6,565 nucleotides of DNA from NCBI GenBank assembly GCA_028292145.1, contig JAQGMX010000246.1, forward strand, positions 1 to 6,565, in the 5' to 3' direction. Numbering within the stretch: the stretch's first letter is position 1; every line of letters begins with the position of its first letter. Source of the DNA: Variovorax sp. (GTDB lineage: Bacteria > Pseudomonadota > Gammaproteobacteria > Burkholderiales > Burkholderiaceae_C). Both the position numbers and the translations under genes were made by a program. Under the pieces are notes generated by a model. The model worked only from the letters and a program-made list of their open reading frames with translations. It had not been told where the DNA came from and searched no databases. This document shows positions 5,601 through 6,565 of the stretch, piece after piece.

Positions 5601-6565
5601 ATGAACACCCGTCAATGGCTCGAGCGTCTGGTCGCTTTCGACACCACCAGCCGCAATTCCAATCTCGAACTGATCGAATCCGTGCGCGACGGCCTTTCCG
5701 GCCACGGCGTGCGCGCCGACGTGATCGCGTCGCCCGACGGGCGCAAGGCGAACCTGTTCGCCACCCTGCCCGCGACCGACGGCCAGACCGACGGCGGCAT
5801 CATCCTTTCGGGTCATACCGACGTGGTGCCGGTCGACGGCCAGAACTGGTCGAGCGACCCGTTCCGCATCGACGAGCGCGACGGCAAGCTGTATGCGCGC
5901 GGCTCGGCCGACATGAAAGGCTTCATCGCCACCTCGCTGGCGCTGGTGCCGGAGTTTCTGGCCATGCCGCGCAAGAAACCGATCCATCTCGCCTTCTCCT
6001 ATGACGAGGAAGTCGGCTGCGTGGGCGCGCCGATCATGCTGGCCGAACTGAAACAGCGCGGCCTGCGCGCCGACGGCTGCGTGGTCGGCGAACCGACCGG
6101 GATGCAGGTCGTTGTGGCGCACAAGGGCATCAACCTGTATCGCTGCCGGGTCCACGGCAAGGCGGCGCACTCGTCGCTGACGCCGCGCGGCTGCAACGCC
6201 ATCGAGTACGCGGCCCGGCTGATCTGCCGCATCCGCGACATCGCCGACCACTACCGCGCCAACGGCCCGTACGACGAATTCTTCGACGTACCCTTCACCA
6301 CCCTCACCACCAACCAGATCCAGGGCGGCATCGCGGTCAACACGATTCCGGAGCTGTGCGAGTTCCAGTACGAATTCCGCAACCTGCCGGGCATGTCGGT
6401 CGACGGCATCCGGTCGCAGGTCGAGCAGTATGTGCAGGACGAGCTGCTGCCGAAGATGCGCAAGGAATACGCCGATGCATCCATCGACATCACGGCCAAC
6501 GCGTCGGCGCCGGGGATGGAGACGGCCGAGCAGGAAGCCATCACGCAGCTGGTGCGCGCACTGAC
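5601..6565 (+). CDS. argE: Acetylornithine deacetylase ArgE (3' end outside window)
   Basis: The first 321 codons are present, with no stop before the window ends; full ArgE is roughly 380-390 residues, so about the last sixth is missing. This cytoplasmic M20-family zinc hydrolase removes the acetyl group from N2-acetylornithine in arginine synthesis. Visible motifs are S-G-H-T-D-V-V-P at 70-77 (metal H72, D74), G-S-A-D-M-K-G at 101-107 (bridging D104), Y-D-E-E-V-G-C-V-G at 134-142 (catalytic E136, metal E137), V-V-G-E-P-T at 161-166 (metal E164), and the dimer-domain motif G-K-A-A-H-S-S at 186-192. The N-terminus W-L-E-R-L-V-A-F-D-T-T-S-R-N-S-N-L-E-L-I matches ArgE of Burkholderiales as I recall it, favouring this over DapE or succinyl-ornithine relatives. 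The ATG at 5601 is the only ATG after an in-frame stop at 5532-5534; a GTG at 5544 lies inside the hairpin and is unlikely. No ribosome site is seen. Confidence 0.9.
   Translation, partial: MNTRQWLERLVAFDTTSRNSNLELIESVRDGLSGHGVRADVIASPDGRKANLFATLPATDGQTDGGIILSGHTDVVPVDGQNWSSDPFRIDERDGKLYARGSADMKGFIATSLALVPEFLAMPRKKPIHLAFSYDEEVGCVGAPIMLAELKQRGLRADGCVVGEPTGMQVVVAHKGINLYRCRVHGKAAHSSLTPRGCNAIEYAARLICRIRDIADHYRANGPYDEFFDVPFTTLTTNQIQGGIAVNTIPELCEFQYEFRNLPGMSVDGIRSQVEQYVQDELLPKMRKEYADASIDITANASAPGMETAEQEAITQLVRAL

Noticed and set aside
5489..5608. N-terminal extension of the transporter to an ATG at 5608
   Set aside because: The 40 extra residues do not resemble MHS proteins, would overlap the argE start, and would cross the intergenic hairpin. 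The ATG at 5488 gives a normal MHS N-terminus.

Overview
The window is high-G+C bacterial chromosome, densely packed and with C/G-ending codons. Gene content and protein sequences point to a betaproteobacterium, probably Burkholderiales: NirB/NirD/NirC followed by a phosphatase-kinase fusion, and an ArgE with the N-terminus typical of that group. The genus cannot be called from sequence alone.

Positions 1-3444, plus strand, form one nitrite-assimilation gene cluster. It starts inside nirB (NADH-nitrite reductase large subunit, C-terminus only), followed after 20 bases by nirD (small subunit), after 44 bases by a formate/nitrite-family channel (nirC), and after 20 bases by a 589-residue protein. 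That protein joins a PP2C-type Ser/Thr phosphatase to a divergent Ser/Thr protein kinase and ends in one membrane segment. NirC would bring nitrite in, NirBD would reduce it to ammonium, and the phosphatase-kinase is a plausible but unproven post-translational regulator of uptake or reduction.

Positions 3445-4224, plus strand, hold a compact type II toxin-antitoxin module: a 73-base promoter region with a consensus -35 box and several short repeats, a Phd/YefM-type antitoxin and a PIN-domain (VapC/FitB-like) toxin. The toxin tail overlaps the 3' end of the next, convergent gene by 38 bases, and an 8-bp inverted repeat lies at that junction. The module looks like an accessory insertion between two housekeeping blocks.

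Positions 4187-5488, minus strand, encode an MFS transporter of the metabolite:H+ symporter type, related to citrate symporters. It is divergent from argE (acetylornithine deacetylase, 5601 onward, cut off by the window end). The 112-base divergent spacer carries a strong hairpin-forming inverted repeat.

The best candidate for little-described biology is the phosphatase-kinase fusion inside the nitrite operon. Its kinase half lacks a glycine-rich loop and reads DLA where DFG is usual, and its coding sequence shows a codon-usage shift in the last third. No RNA genes, CRISPR arrays or insertion sequences were seen.
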